NCBI RefSeq assembly: GCF_900499005.1
Contig: NZ_LS991316.1
Span: 1,539,908-1,603,907, forward strand
DNA from: Actinomyces culturomici
GTDB lineage: Bacteria; Actinomycetota; Actinomycetes; Actinomycetales; Actinomycetaceae
Direction: 5' to 3'
DNA length: 64,000 nucleotides
In this document: one piece after another, positions 16,382 to 26,152 of the stretch
How the letters are laid out: each line of letters begins with the position of its first letter
Numbering within the stretch: the stretch's first letter is position 1
Program-made: the position numbers and the translations under genes
Notes under the pieces: generated by a model
What the model was told of the DNA's origin: nothing
Database searches by the model: none
What the model saw: the letters and a program-made list of their open reading frames with translations, nothing else

Positions 16382-17473
16382 TCAGGCCCGGCGCAGGACC
16401 TCGAGGAGCGCGTCGACCTCGGCCTCGCGGGTCGCCCAGCACGTCGCGATCCGGATGACGACGCGCCCGTCGGGGAGGTTCTCCCAGAAGCCGTACTCGA
16501 CCTCGCGCCCGAACTCGGTCGCCCGGTCGCGGTCGAGGACGATGAAGGTCTGATTGGTCGTCGAGGGGATCGCCTGCTCGAAGCCGAGCTCGTCGAGGGT
16601 CGCGCGGATCCGCGTCGCCGCCTCGATCGCGGGGGCGCCGATCCGCTCGTAGAGACGGTCCTCGAAGAGGGCCTCGTACTGAGCGCCGAGGATCCGGCCC
16701 TTCGCGAAGAGCGCGCCGTGCTGCTTGATCCGGGCGGTGAGGTGCGGGACGAGTCCGGCCTCGCGCAGGACGACGGCCTCGCCGAAGAGCGCGCCGCACT
16801 TCGTCCCACCGAGGGTGAAGGCGTCGGCGAGGCGCGCGAGGTCCGCAAGCGTCGCGTCGTTGTCGGGGGCGGCGAGCGCGTAGGCGAGCCGCGCGCCGTC
16901 GATGAAGAGGTTCATGCCGTAGCCGTGGGCGACCTCGGAGATCGCCTCGAGCTCCGCGCGCGAGTAGAGGGTGCCGTACTCGGTCGGCTGCGAGAGGTAG
17001 ACGAGTCCGGGCATCACCATGTGGTCGCGGTTCGCGTCCTCGTTCCACTGGCTCGCGACGGCCTCGATGCCGGCGGCATCGATTTTGCCGTCCACGGCGA
17101 GGACGGTGAGGACCTTGTGGCCGTCGCGCTCGATGATGCCAGCCTCGTGCACGGCGATGTGCCCGGTCGTCGGGGCGATGACCCCCTGCCACGGCATGAG
17201 GAGGCAGTCGATGATCGTCGCGTTCGCCTGCGTGCCGCCGGAGAGGAAGACGACCTCGGCGCTCGGGTTCTCGCAGGCCTCGCGGATGAGGTCGGCCGCG
17301 TGCTTCGACCGCGCGTCGGTGCCGTAGCCCGGTGACTGCTCGAAGTTCGTCTCGACGAGGCGCTGGAGGACTTCGGGGTGCGCGCCCTCCATGTAGTCGC
17401 TGCCGAAGCGGAGGATTCCCCCGCGGGCATCGGCGGCCGTTTCGGTCGAGTGCGTTCGGGCGGGCTCGGTCAT
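16382..17473 (-). CDS. Low-specificity threonine aldolase-like PLP enzyme (beta-eliminating lyase family)
   Basis: PLP-dependent fold-type I enzyme of 363 aa in the PF01212 family, which splits beta-hydroxy amino acids such as threonine into glycine and an aldehyde. Cofactor-site motifs are visible: VVFLSGGTQANATII near the start, NLFIDGARLAYAL (PLP-binding Asp) and AFTLGGTKCGALFGEAVV with the Schiff-base Lys. The N-terminal FGSDYMEGAHPEVLQRL is typical. The ATG at 17473 follows GAAGGAG by six bases. Substrate preference (L-threonine or another amino acid) cannot be read from sequence. Confidence 0.85.
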   Translation of the reverse strand: MTEPARTHSTETAADARGGILRFGSDYMEGAHPEVLQRLVETNFEQSPGYGTDARSKHAADLIREACENPSAEVVFLSGGTQANATIIDCLLMPWQGVIAPTTGHIAVHEAGIIERDGHKVLTVLAVDGKIDAAGIEAVASQWNEDANRDHMVMPGLVYLSQPTEYGTLYSRAELEAISEVAHGYGMNLFIDGARLAYALAAPDNDATLADLARLADAFTLGGTKCGALFGEAVVLREAGLVPHLTARIKQHGALFAKGRILGAQYEALFEDRLYERIGAPAIEAATRIRATLDELGFEQAIPSTTNQTFIVLDRDRATEFGREVEYGFWENLPDGRVVIRIATCWATREAEVDALLEVLRRA

Positions 17474-17570
17474 TCGTCGTTCTCCTTCGCGGGCAACGCG
17501 GATCATTGTCGTCGCTCCCGCCCCGCGCGCGAAATCGGCGCTGGTTGCACAGGATTCATCGCCCTCCCCT

Positions 17571-17698
17571 GCAGAAACGCACACAGTTTCCCAATCTTCA
17601 GCGATCCGCGTTCCTCACCGTTTTCCGAATGCCCACGTCAAGAGGGATTCGGCGGGAAGGGGTCGAGATCTCGAAGGAGAAACTGTGTGCGTTCTTGC
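17571..17698. repeat. Long imperfect inverted repeat
   Basis: GCAGAAACGCACACAGTTTC (17571-17590) pairs with GAAACTGTGTGCGTTCTTGC (17679-17698) at 18 of 20 positions. The 88 bases between show weaker complementarity, so the whole could fold as one long hairpin. It lies in the 281-base gap between the aldolase-like gene start and the HsmA-like gene end. No open frame or rho-independent tail is seen. Confidence 0.6.
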
Positions 17699-17754
17699 GG
17701 GTCGAGTGCGGAGAGGGCCGGTCGGACCCGTCCGGACGATGCTCCGACTGTCCC

Positions 17755-18702
17755 TCAGGCGGTCGCGAGCCGGGCACGCGTCGAGGCGTGGAAGGCCCAG
17801 CCCTCGCCGCGGGCGCGGTGGAGGAGGAACCCGGCGCCCGTGAGGGCGATGCCGAGGCCCGTATAGAAGAAGGCGACGAACCATCCGGGGACGAGGCCCG
17901 CGGCGCGCAGGCCGAAGCCGCCGCCCATCATGACGGCCATGATGAGGTAGCCCTTGAGGTCGAGGAAGCGCAGCGGGCTCTGGAGCTCGCCGGGCAGGGC
18001 GCGCATCCGCGCGGCGTTCTTCGTGACGATCCGCCCGAACATCGTGTGGAAGGCGAGGAAGATCGCGACGCCGCCGACGGCGAGGAGCAGGGCGAACCAC
18101 CAGGCCGCGCCCGCCAGGGAGGCGGCGGCCCGGATCCCGAGGATCGCAACATTGAGCCCGGCGATCATCCAGACGACGCCCGCGATGATGAGGAGGTTCT
18201 CCTTCGCGATCCCGAAGATGGGCGCGCCGGTTCTCCGCGCGTCGGCGATGCCGATCCCGAGGGCGACGAGTGCGACGACGGCGAGGGCGACGCCGGTCGT
18301 GGCACCCTGGCCGAGATGAATCGCGGGGATGCCGAGGAGCATGCCGATGACGTAGGGAACCAGCCACACGAGCCAGACGACGATGGAGAAGCGATGGAAG
18401 CCCTCGCGCATGCGCGAGCTGCGCATCGCGAGGATCGCCGTCGCCCACACGGCGTGCGCGGCCATGAGCCCGAGGGCGAGCCCGCCGGTGAAGGCGTGGA
18501 GCTGAAGGCCCGCACCGCCCTCGGCGGCCGCGATGCGCGACATGATCGTCGTTCCGGTCGTGTCGAAGACGAAGCCGGCCCAGAAGAAGCCGAGGTGGCG
18601 GCCGGTGAGGACTCCGGCGCGGCGCTCGCCGAAGACGCCGATCGTGTAGAGGACGAGGGCCGCGGTGATCGAGACGACGGCGGCAGCGAGAAGCGGATGC
18701 AT
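17755..18702 (-). CDS. HsmA/TIGR03987-like multi-pass membrane protein
   Basis: A 315-aa membrane protein with about eight to nine helices. The first 130 residues match my recollection of the TIGR03987 (HsmA-like) family: VLYTIGVFGERRAGVLTGRH, then FFWAGFVFDTTGTTIMSRIA. The second half is a further set of helices that I cannot name. No catalytic motif is seen. The ATG at 18702 follows AGGAGAACTC. It lies 62 bases downstream of the TetR gene in the same direction and is very probably in one transcript with it, so the regulator's ligand may be this protein's substrate or signal. Confidence 0.65.
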   Translation of the reverse strand: MHPLLAAAVVSITAALVLYTIGVFGERRAGVLTGRHLGFFWAGFVFDTTGTTIMSRIAAAEGGAGLQLHAFTGGLALGLMAAHAVWATAILAMRSSRMREGFHRFSIVVWLVWLVPYVIGMLLGIPAIHLGQGATTGVALAVVALVALGIGIADARRTGAPIFGIAKENLLIIAGVVWMIAGLNVAILGIRAAASLAGAAWWFALLLAVGGVAIFLAFHTMFGRIVTKNAARMRALPGELQSPLRFLDLKGYLIMAVMMGGGFGLRAAGLVPGWFVAFFYTGLGIALTGAGFLLHRARGEGWAFHASTRARLATA

Positions 18703-18764
18703 GAGTTCTCCTGAAGAAGAGGGCGGCAACGAAACGGCCGCAGAAGTCAAGAAGCGAAAGGCGC

Positions 18765-19331
18765 TCAGTCGCGCGGAGCGAGGGCCCGGTCGAGCAGGGC
18801 GAAGAGCGTGTCGAGGTCGGTCCGCTCGCGGAGGGACGCGAGGAGCCGCTCGGTGACGAGGGCGGCGAGCCGCTCGGGAGCGAGCGCTCCGGCGAGAACG
18901 CCGTCGGGGATCGTGGGGTCGGCGTCGAGGACGAGGGCGAGGCCACGCTCCATATGGGCGAAGCGGGCGAGTCCCGCGGCCCGGCCGGCCTCCCGCTCGG
19001 CGGGTGGCAGGGCCTGGATCTCGACGAACCAGCGGGATTCGTACTCCCCCATCGCCTCGTCCATCGCCGCCTTGAGGCGCCGGAGATAGTCGACGAAGCG
19101 CTCGCCCTCGCGGACGCGGCAGAACTCGTCGAAGACGGCGCGGCCGAAGAAGCGCTCGACGACGGCAGTCGTGAGGTCGGTCTTCGTCGGGAAGTAGGTG
19201 TAGACGGAGCCGATGGAGATCTCACAGGCGGAGGCGAGCTTGCGGACGGAGAGGGCGGAGAGCCCTTCGGCCTCGGCGATCGCGTAGGCGGCGTCGATGA
19301 GCCGATCCTTGTCGATGGTCTGCCTCGGCAT
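18765..19331 (-). CDS. TetR-family transcriptional repressor
   Basis: Repressor of 188 aa. The N-terminal helix-turn-helix reads LIDAAYAIAEAEGLSALSVR, then KLASACEISIGSVYTYFPTK, the standard TetR_N pattern. The C-terminal ligand domain is not diagnostic. The ATG at 19331 follows AAAGGGGCG; a GTG two codons upstream is an alternative. A perfect 29-base palindrome starts 15 bases upstream of the ATG and is the obvious autoregulatory site. It is co-directional with the HsmA-like membrane gene. Confidence 0.9.
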   Translation of the reverse strand: MPRQTIDKDRLIDAAYAIAEAEGLSALSVRKLASACEISIGSVYTYFPTKTDLTTAVVERFFGRAVFDEFCRVREGERFVDYLRRLKAAMDEAMGEYESRWFVEIQALPPAEREAGRAAGLARFAHMERGLALVLDADPTIPDGVLAGALAPERLAALVTERLLASLRERTDLDTLFALLDRALAPRD

Positions 19332-19345
19332 GGCCACGCCCCTTT

Positions 19346-19374
19346 CTGAACACTGTTCACTGAACAGTGTTCAG
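19346..19374. promoter_or_regulatory. TetR operator, perfect 29-base palindrome
   Basis: CTGAACACTGTTCA, a central C, and TGAACAGTGTTCAG. Each half is itself a near palindrome (TGAACAcTGTTCA), suggesting two dimers bind side by side. It lies immediately upstream of the tetR start, so bound repressor would block transcription or elongation of the tetR-membrane protein operon. Confidence 0.8.
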
Positions 19375-19480
19375 ACTACTCTTCTCCCCCGCCGAGTCAA
19401 CCCGGGAGCCCCGGCCTCGTCCGTGAGGCCGCGCACTCGTGGCAGACTTTCCCGCGAACCCAGGGAGCGGAGGAGGACGC

Positions 19481-20398
19481 GTGCACTACCTCATCGACGA
19501 GCGCCTGATCGCCTGCGAGGAGGCGGATCTGCGCGGATCCTCGCGCCCCTTCGTCGCGATCCTCACCCCCGAGGAGTGGGCCGAGGGGCGCGACGCCTAC
19601 GACATGGGCATCGAGTTCGACCCCGACATCGCAATGTCCGTCGACACCCAGGCCGAGGCGAACTACGACGCGATCACCGGCACGATCTTCATCCCCGACC
19701 GCGCGAACCCCGATTTGCCCGAGGCGCGCTTTGCCTTCGCCCTCGACGAGAAGGGCGTCGTCTTCATCGACGCCGCCGACAACGCGGCGAAGCTCGTCGG
19801 CGCGATCGAGCGCACGCGGCGCTGGCGCCGTCCCGGACTCGAGCGCTTCCTCGCCGATTTCCTCGCCCAGATCATCCGCGGCGACGCGCCCCTCCTGCGC
19901 GATTACGAGCACGAGCTCGACGCGATGGAGACCGCGATCATGCACGACCACGCCGAGGGCCTCGCCGAGCGGATCAACGAGATGCGGTCGGAACTCCGCG
20001 ACCTCGACGACCACTACGACCACCTCATGGACCTCGTCCAGCTCCTCGAGGAGAACGAGAACGGCTTCTTCGCCGAGGACGACCTCCGCTACTTCCGGAC
20101 GATCTACGGGCGGCTCGACAAGCTGCGCGACCAGGCGTCGAGCCTGCGCGATCAGGCGATGCAGATGCGCGACCTCTACAAGATGCACCTCGACATCGAG
20201 CAGAACCACATCATGACGGTCCTCACGATCGTCACGGTGATCTTCGCGCCGCTCACGCTCATCGCCGGATGGTACGGGATGAATTTCGTCCACATGCCCG
20301 AGCTCGCGTCGCGCTGGGGCTACCCGGTCGTCATCGCCGTGTCGGCGCTCGTCGCGATCGGGTCGCTCATGTACTTCAAGCGACGAAAGTGGTTGTAA
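19481..20398 (+). CDS. CorA-family divalent cation transporter
   Basis: Inner-membrane Mg2+ (or Co2+/Ni2+) channel of 305 aa. It has an acidic soluble N-terminal domain, a long helix rich in Glu, Asp and Leu, and two C-terminal membrane helices. The pore signature is GWYGMNFVHMPEL, with the conserved Gly-Met-Asn after the first helix. The C-terminal tail is KRRKWL, with the basic residues expected near the ring. The start is GTG 19481 after GGAGGAGGA. Which cation it prefers cannot be told. Divergent from tetR. Confidence 0.9.
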   Translation: MHYLIDERLIACEEADLRGSSRPFVAILTPEEWAEGRDAYDMGIEFDPDIAMSVDTQAEANYDAITGTIFIPDRANPDLPEARFAFALDEKGVVFIDAADNAAKLVGAIERTRRWRRPGLERFLADFLAQIIRGDAPLLRDYEHELDAMETAIMHDHAEGLAERINEMRSELRDLDDHYDHLMDLVQLLEENENGFFAEDDLRYFRTIYGRLDKLRDQASSLRDQAMQMRDLYKMHLDIEQNHIMTVLTIVTVIFAPLTLIAGWYGMNFVHMPELASRWGYPVVIAVSALVAIGSLMYFKRRKWL

Positions 20399-20729
20399 GC
20401 GCCGCCACTCACCGCGAACGCCCACCCCTCCCTCATCGAGAGCATCACCTTCGCACGTCGAGGGGATGCGGTCGATCCCGCAAGCGTCTCGCCTCCTTCA
20501 TGCTCCGACCGAGGCGACTGCTCCCACTGCTTGCTTGATGGGCCCTTTCTCGAGGCTTGAGCTTGGGAACCCCTATGACGCAAGCAGCGGGAGCAACGAG
20601 CCTCCCCACCCTCGTCCCCAAGGGCACCCTGGGCAGACCTTTGAGAGATGCCCCCCACACCAGCCATCTGAGTTCTCCTCGACGCCTAGCACCCCGTGTA
20701 TTACATTGTCGCACACAGGAGGTGCGACC
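20399..20729. other. 331-base gap: one dispersed repeat, one hairpin, and the toxin-antitoxin promoter
   Basis: Bases 20436-20470 are a single unit of the GAGAGCATCACCTTCG...GTCGAGGGGAT repeat. GCTCCCACTGCTTGC (20520-20534) pairs with GCAAGCAGCGGGAGC (20580-20594) with one mismatch, forming a hairpin with a 45-base loop. The GTGTATTACATTGTCGCACA stretch ending at 20716 is AT-rich for this genome and probably holds the antitoxin promoter. No gene is seen. Confidence 0.5.
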
Positions 20730-20951
20730 ATGACGACCACGACGACGATCCGCCTGAGCGATGAGGAGAAGGACCTCCTCTCCAGCTACGCGAAGGTCCA
20801 TGGGACCACGATCTCCGAATTCATGCGACGAACGGCCCTTGAGCGCATCGAGGATGATCTCGACCTCGCCGCATGGGAGAAGGCGCACGCTGAATTCGAG
20901 GAGGATCCGACGACGATCTCCGCGATCGAGATCGCGAAGAAGTACCTCTGA
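20730..20951 (+). CDS. RelB/DinJ-type antitoxin (DUF6290-like)
   Basis: Small 73-aa ribbon-helix-helix protein. It begins with TTTTTIRLSDEEKDLLSSYA, the usual RHH strand and helix, and continues with GTTISEFMRRTALERIEDD. The acidic C-terminus DPTTISAIEIAKKYL would wrap the toxin. The start at ATG 20730 is fixed by AGGAGGTGCG. The stop is one base before the toxin ATG, so the pair is co-translated. Antitoxins of this class normally repress their own promoter with the toxin as corepressor. Confidence 0.88.
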   Translation: MTTTTTIRLSDEEKDLLSSYAKVHGTTISEFMRRTALERIEDDLDLAAWEKAHAEFEEDPTTISAIEIAKKYL

Positions 20952-20952
20952 T

Positions 20953-21216
20953 ATGTGGCGACTCGAGTTCTCGAGAAGGGCGGACACACAACTCGCGAAG
21001 CTCGATCCGGGCGTGCGGAGAATTCTCCTCACGTGGCTCCTCAAGAACATCGACGGATGCGACGACCCCCGCGCGCACGGGAAGGGCCTCACCGCCGGCC
21101 TGTCCGGGAAGTGGCGCTACCGCGTCGGCGACTACCGGATCCTCTGCGAGATCCGCGACCGCGAGCTCGTCGTTCTCACGATTGAAATCGGACACCGCTC
21201 GACCGTCTATCGATAG
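20953..21216 (+). CDS. RelE/ParE-superfamily toxin
   Basis: Toxin of 87 aa, likely a ribosome-dependent mRNA endonuclease (RelE-like). Features include the opening MWRLEFSRRADTQLAKLD, then KNIDGCDDPRAHGKGLTAGL and GKWRYRVGDYRILCEI. The KWRYRVGDYRI block with its conserved Arg residues and the closing IGHRSTVYR match RelE-type toxins. The frame is open further upstream, but the ATG at 20953 directly after the antitoxin stop gives the proper N-terminus. Intact by sequence. Confidence 0.88.
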   Translation: MWRLEFSRRADTQLAKLDPGVRRILLTWLLKNIDGCDDPRAHGKGLTAGLSGKWRYRVGDYRILCEIRDRELVVLTIEIGHRSTVYR

Positions 21217-21319
21217 CCGGATCCGCTTCATCGTCGCCGCGAGCTCTCTTGATATCGCGCCTACGACCGGCCACAACCCGCCGCCCACCGCAAAGCCCCC
21301 ACCGCGAGAGAAGGTACCG

Positions 21320-22003
21320 ATGATCCGCGCCGTCCTCTTCGACTTCGACGGGCTGCTCGTCGATTCGGAGTCGATCTTCTTCGGGATCTACCGCGACATG
21401 CTCGCGGGCGTCGGCCGCGAGTTCACGCTCGCCGACTACCTCTCCGGGGTGTCCGGCCGGCCGATTTCCGAGATCGTCGCCGACTTTATCGCGAACGACG
21501 GACTGAACATGACCGTCGAGGAGGCGTGCGCGCACGTCGGGGCCGAGGAGGTCCGTGCCCGCGCGCTCGGAGTGCCCCTCAGGCCGAAGGCGCGCGAACT
21601 CCTCGACCACCTGCGCGAGAACGGCTACCCCTGTGCGGTGACGACGTCCTCTCCGAAGGAGCGGGCGCTCGCGATCCTCGAGTCGCACGGCCTCGCGGAC
21701 CGCTTCGCCGCCGGGGTCTTCGCCGAGGACGTCACTCGCGGTAAGCCCGATCCGCAGGTGTTCCTGCTCGGCGCTTCCAGGCTCGGCGTCGATCCCGCCG
21801 AATGCCTCGTCCTCGAAGATTCGGAGATGGGACTCGAGGCGGCCCACGCCGCAGGAATCCCCGTGATCTGCGTGCCCGACAAAGAGATCCCGGACGAGGT
21901 CCATCGCGCGCTCGCGACCGAGGTCCTGTCCGACCTCGAGAAGGTCATCGGCTTCCTCGAGGCGGATCGGCGGGCTGCCGGCGACGAGCTGTCGACGATG
22001 TAG
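21320..22003 (+). CDS. HAD-superfamily phosphatase, subfamily IA
   Basis: Cytoplasmic sugar-phosphate-type phosphatase or phosphomutase of 227 aa. Motif I is FDFDGLLVDSE (nucleophile Asp8, acid/base Asp10), motif II is TTSSPKERAL, motif III is RGKPDPQVF with the Lys, and motif IV is LVLEDSEMGLEAAHAAGIP. A helical cap lies between motifs I and II, as in beta-phosphoglucomutase-like enzymes. The ATG at 21320 follows GAGAGAAGG. The substrate is unknown. Confidence 0.87.
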   Translation: MIRAVLFDFDGLLVDSESIFFGIYRDMLAGVGREFTLADYLSGVSGRPISEIVADFIANDGLNMTVEEACAHVGAEEVRARALGVPLRPKARELLDHLRENGYPCAVTTSSPKERALAILESHGLADRFAAGVFAEDVTRGKPDPQVFLLGASRLGVDPAECLVLEDSEMGLEAAHAAGIPVICVPDKEIPDEVHRALATEVLSDLEKVIGFLEADRRAAGDELSTM

Positions 22004-22041
22004 GATCCTTCGCCACCGGGCCGCTCGGCGACGCTACTCCT

Positions 22042-22614
22042 TCAGATCAGCGCCTTGCGCATGATGATCCGCGGGAATCCGTTGAGCACCGAGGTCGTCT
22101 CACTCGCGACCTCGAATCCGGCGCGCTCGAACATCGCGCGCGTGCCGACGTACGCCATCGTGAGGTCGACGCGCTCCCCCGCGTTGTCGACCGGGTACGC
22201 CTCGATGGCGGGCGCCCCGTAGGAGCGCGCGAACTCGACGGCCCCGTCGATGAGGGCGGCGGTGATCCCCCTCTTGCGGAAGCCGGGACGGACTCGCAGG
22301 CACCAGAGCGACCAGACGTCGAGGTCGTCGACGTGCGGGATCCTCCGATTGCGCGCGAAGCTCGTGTCGGCGCGGGGATGGACGGCGGACCAGCCGACGA
22401 CCTCGTCGTCCTCGTAGGCGAGGACGACGGGCGGCGGATCCTGCGCGACGAGCTCCCGGACGCGCTCTCCGCGAGCCGGTCCGCGCAGGGACTCGTTCTC
22501 CTTCGAGCCGATCCGGTAGCTCAGGCACCAACAGACGGTCGCGTCGGGCCGCTTCGGCCCGACGATCGCGGCGACGTCCTCAAACGAGGTCGCCGGCAGC
22601 ACGCGGATGGTCAC
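22042..22614 (-). CDS. GNAT-family N-acetyltransferase
   Basis: Predicted acetyltransferase of 190 aa. The N-terminus carries DATVCWCLSYRIG, found in a distinct actinobacterial GNAT subgroup. The central VVLAYEDDEVVGWSAVHPR and LWCLRVRPGFRKRGITAALI are the beta-4 strand and the acetyl-CoA loop. The C-terminus has GTRAMFERAGFE. I prefer GTG 22614, which has GAGGGGAG upstream, over the ATG at 22638. The stop lies 38 bases from the convergent HAD gene. Substrate unknown. Confidence 0.78.
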   Translation of the reverse strand: MTIRVLPATSFEDVAAIVGPKRPDATVCWCLSYRIGSKENESLRGPARGERVRELVAQDPPPVVLAYEDDEVVGWSAVHPRADTSFARNRRIPHVDDLDVWSLWCLRVRPGFRKRGITAALIDGAVEFARSYGAPAIEAYPVDNAGERVDLTMAYVGTRAMFERAGFEVASETTSVLNGFPRIIMRKALI

Positions 22615-22654
22615 GGCGCTCCCCTCATCGGATCCCACCAGAGCCTGAGAATGA

Positions 22655-22693
22655 CGCCGCCCGCGGACGCTCCGTGCGCGTCCGCAGGCGGCG
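22655..22693 (-). terminator. Terminator hairpin after guaA
   Basis: CGCCGCCCGCGGACGC (22655-22670) pairs with GCGTCCGCAGGCGGCG (22678-22693) at 15 of 16 positions, with a seven-base loop. It lies just past the guaA stop and before the acetyltransferase gene. The T-run is weak. Confidence 0.65.
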
Positions 22694-22704
22694 AGAAGTC
22701 GCGC

Positions 22705-24273
<1,569 letters not shown>

Positions 24274-24280
24274 GCGCCCA

Positions 24281-24286
24281 ATAGTA
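24281..24286 (-). promoter_or_regulatory. Probable -10 box for leaderless guaA transcript
   Basis: On the minus strand TACTAT is followed by seven bases and then the GTG start codon. Transcription would therefore begin at or next to the start codon. No Shine-Dalgarno is present and no clear -35 is seen. Confidence 0.5.
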
Positions 24287-24378
24287 CCCGCGGGCCCCGG
24301 CGCGCCCGTAGCCGTCGGGGTGTGGAAGGCCTCTCGGACGGGGCGTCCCTCCCCTCCCCCTCGTCGGCGCCCGGCTGC

Positions 24379-24426
24379 GCCCTCGTCGATCGTCGGGCGG
24401 CCGCGGATCATCGACGAGGGCGGGGC
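24379..24426. repeat. Inverted pair of the ATCGACGAGGGC repeat
   Basis: GCCCTCGTCGAT (24379-24390) and ATCGACGAGGGC (24410-24421) face each other, separated by 19 GC-rich bases. The right copy continues as CATCGACGAGGGCGGGGC to 24426. It lies in the divergent region between guaA and the next gene and could fold as a hairpin. Confidence 0.65.
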
Positions 24427-24487
24427 GGGGTACCCGCTCACGGGGTGTTCGGCCGCCGTGCGCACGCGGATTTGGGAGAATTCGGGC

Positions 24488-25864
24488 ATGACCCCGAAGG
24501 AGCACCCCACCTCGCCGTTGAGCGAGCTCGTCGTCGAGCTCGGCATGCACGGCGCGCGGAAGCGCTACCCGGACGGTCGCAAGCTCACGAAGGCCGAGCG
24601 CGCGTCGCTGCCCGTCGTCGAGGACCTCAACCGCGGCGTCGTCGAGGCGACCCGGATGATCGGCGAGGCCGCACAGTCCCCCGATGTCGGCTGGCTCGCC
24701 GCTCAATTCCTCAATCCACTCCCGCTCGCCCGCCGCAAGTCCGTCACCCTGCCGGAGCGGAGTCTGGGACTCAAGGCGGTCGCCCACCTCGAAGCGCTCT
24801 ACGACGCGGACGATCCGACGATCCCGCCGTCGAAGACGCCGGACGAGCCGCGCAAGAAGGTCGTCCGCGCGTTCGACGCGTGGGCGCAGGCCTTCGAGGA
24901 GCGCGCGCGAGACAAGCGGTGGAAGGACGTCGAGGGGACGCCGGTGACGCGCGCGCAGCTGCGCGACTGGCAGGCCGAGCTCGCCGCGATGGACCTCGCA
25001 GTGATCCCGCACCTGGCCCTTCCCGCCGAGTTCGAGCGGGCGCTCACGATGGTCGAGGCCTGGGACGAGGTCCTCGATCGCCGCGGGCACACCGGCGAGC
25101 GCTTCAGCCTGCGCGAGGAGGTCGTGCGCCTCCACAATTGGCCGGGCGATCAGTGGACGAACGGCGACGACTACGCGTCGGCGCAGAAGCGCTTCCACCG
25201 GCGCTTGAAGAAGGCGCGGGCCCTCACCGCCGATCCCGTGCGCGACGCGATCATGCGCCGCGCCCTCTATCTGCGCGAGGGGCTGCTGCTCGGGCGGGTC
25301 GACCCGCTCGAGTGGTTCCTCGCGGTCTGCCAGTTCCGGTGGGCCGTGCCCGAGATGCTCGACGTGCGCCCCGAGCTCATGACCTGGCGGTTCGTCGATT
25401 GGGTGGCGCGGCTCGGCTCCCCCATCGAGCGGGTCGACACCGCGATCCCGCGCTGGGTGTCGAGCGCCCTCGATCCGCGCGACGTGCCCGAGGGCCTGCT
25501 GACGGCCGTGTCGGGTCCGGATCTCATGATCGACCTCGACGAGGACGTCGTCACCGCCCTCCCGCCCGGGTGCCGCGTGCGGCGGCTCATCGTGTCGGCG
25601 AAGGGCCCGCTCGGCCCGGACTGGACGGTCTACTGGGTCGACTCCGAGTGGGACGACTCGCGTCCGATCCTCGACCTCGTCGAGTCGGCGAAGCTCCACC
25701 CCGAGGTCGTCTTCGTGTCCGATGAGGAGCCCGCCGCCCTCGCCGAGCGGATCCGCCCGTTCCTCGACCTCGCCTACGAGATCCCGACGAACCCGTTGAC
25801 GGCGCACAGCCACATCCCGGGAGTGCTCCCGGTGTTCCCCGAGCACCCGGACGCGGGGTTGTAG
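24488..25864 (+). CDS. Unrecognised 458-aa cytoplasmic protein
   Basis: I do not recognise this protein. It has no signal peptide or membrane helix. It is rich in Trp, Arg, Glu and Leu, with repeated WxxxF and [24 protein letters not shown] segments suggesting a large alpha-helical fold. The N-terminal 100 residues ([20 protein letters not shown]) are basic. The C-terminus holds an acidic beta-like region ([17 protein letters not shown]). No nucleotide-binding or metal motif was found. The ATG at 24488 follows GGGAGA. The longer frame from 24266 runs through repeats and guaA promoter sequence, so it is rejected. Codon use matches the neighbours. It converges with the ABC exporter genes. Confidence 0.7.
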   Translation: MTPKEHPTSPLSELVVELGMHGARKRYPDGRKLTKAERASLPVVEDLNRGVVEATRMIGEAAQSPDVGWLAAQFLNPLPLARRKSVTLPERSLGLKAVAHLEALYDADDPTIPPSKTPDEPRKKVVRAFDAWAQAFEERARDKRWKDVEGTPVTRAQLRDWQAELAAMDLAVIPHLALPAEFERALTMVEAWDEVLDRRGHTGERFSLREEVVRLHNWPGDQWTNGDDYASAQKRFHRRLKKARALTADPVRDAIMRRALYLREGLLLGRVDPLEWFLAVCQFRWAVPEMLDVRPELMTWRFVDWVARLGSPIERVDTAIPRWVSSALDPRDVPEGLLTAVSGPDLMIDLDEDVVTALPPGCRVRRLIVSAKGPLGPDWTVYWVDSEWDDSRPILDLVESAKLHPEVVFVSDEEPAALAERIRPFLDLAYEIPTNPLTAHSHIPGVLPVFPEHPDAGL

Positions 25865-25997
25865 GCGGGGCGGGGCCCTCGGGCGCCCGCCCCGCGCGCC
25901 GGACCGACCCCGCGTGCCCGCCCGCCCGCATGTGCGCACGCCCAGCCTGCCCCCCCGCCTCACTCGCCCTCTATGGGTCCACGCGCACCTTCCACCT

Positions 25998-26061
25998 AAT
26001 GGAGGGGTTGGCGACACGTGGAGGGCTTATAACCCCTCCTTTTGTCGTCAACCCCTCCACT
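25998..26061 (+). repeat. 64-bp hairpin element, full copy, plus a repeated right half
   Basis: AATGGAGGGGTTGGCGACA (25998-26016) pairs with TGTCGTCAACCCCTCCACT (26043-26061) at 17 of 19 positions. The centre is GGAGGGCTTATAACCCCTCC. About 60 bases further, CAATCCCTCCACT with the same GCGAAGCAC..CGAGCGATC flank repeats the right half. It lies between the convergent 458-aa gene and ABC genes; the rest of that 288-base gap is featureless. Confidence 0.85.
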
Positions 26062-26152
26062 GACGAAGCACGCCGAGCGATCACACGTCGTCAGTCCCTC
26101 CGATTGCCGTCAATCCCTCCACTTGCGAAGCACACCGAGCGATCGCGCGCCC

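Noticed and set aside
20520..20595. Hairpin considered as a tRNA or small RNA
   Set aside because: No cloverleaf, no T-loop sequence and a 45-base loop; only an inverted repeat can be stated.
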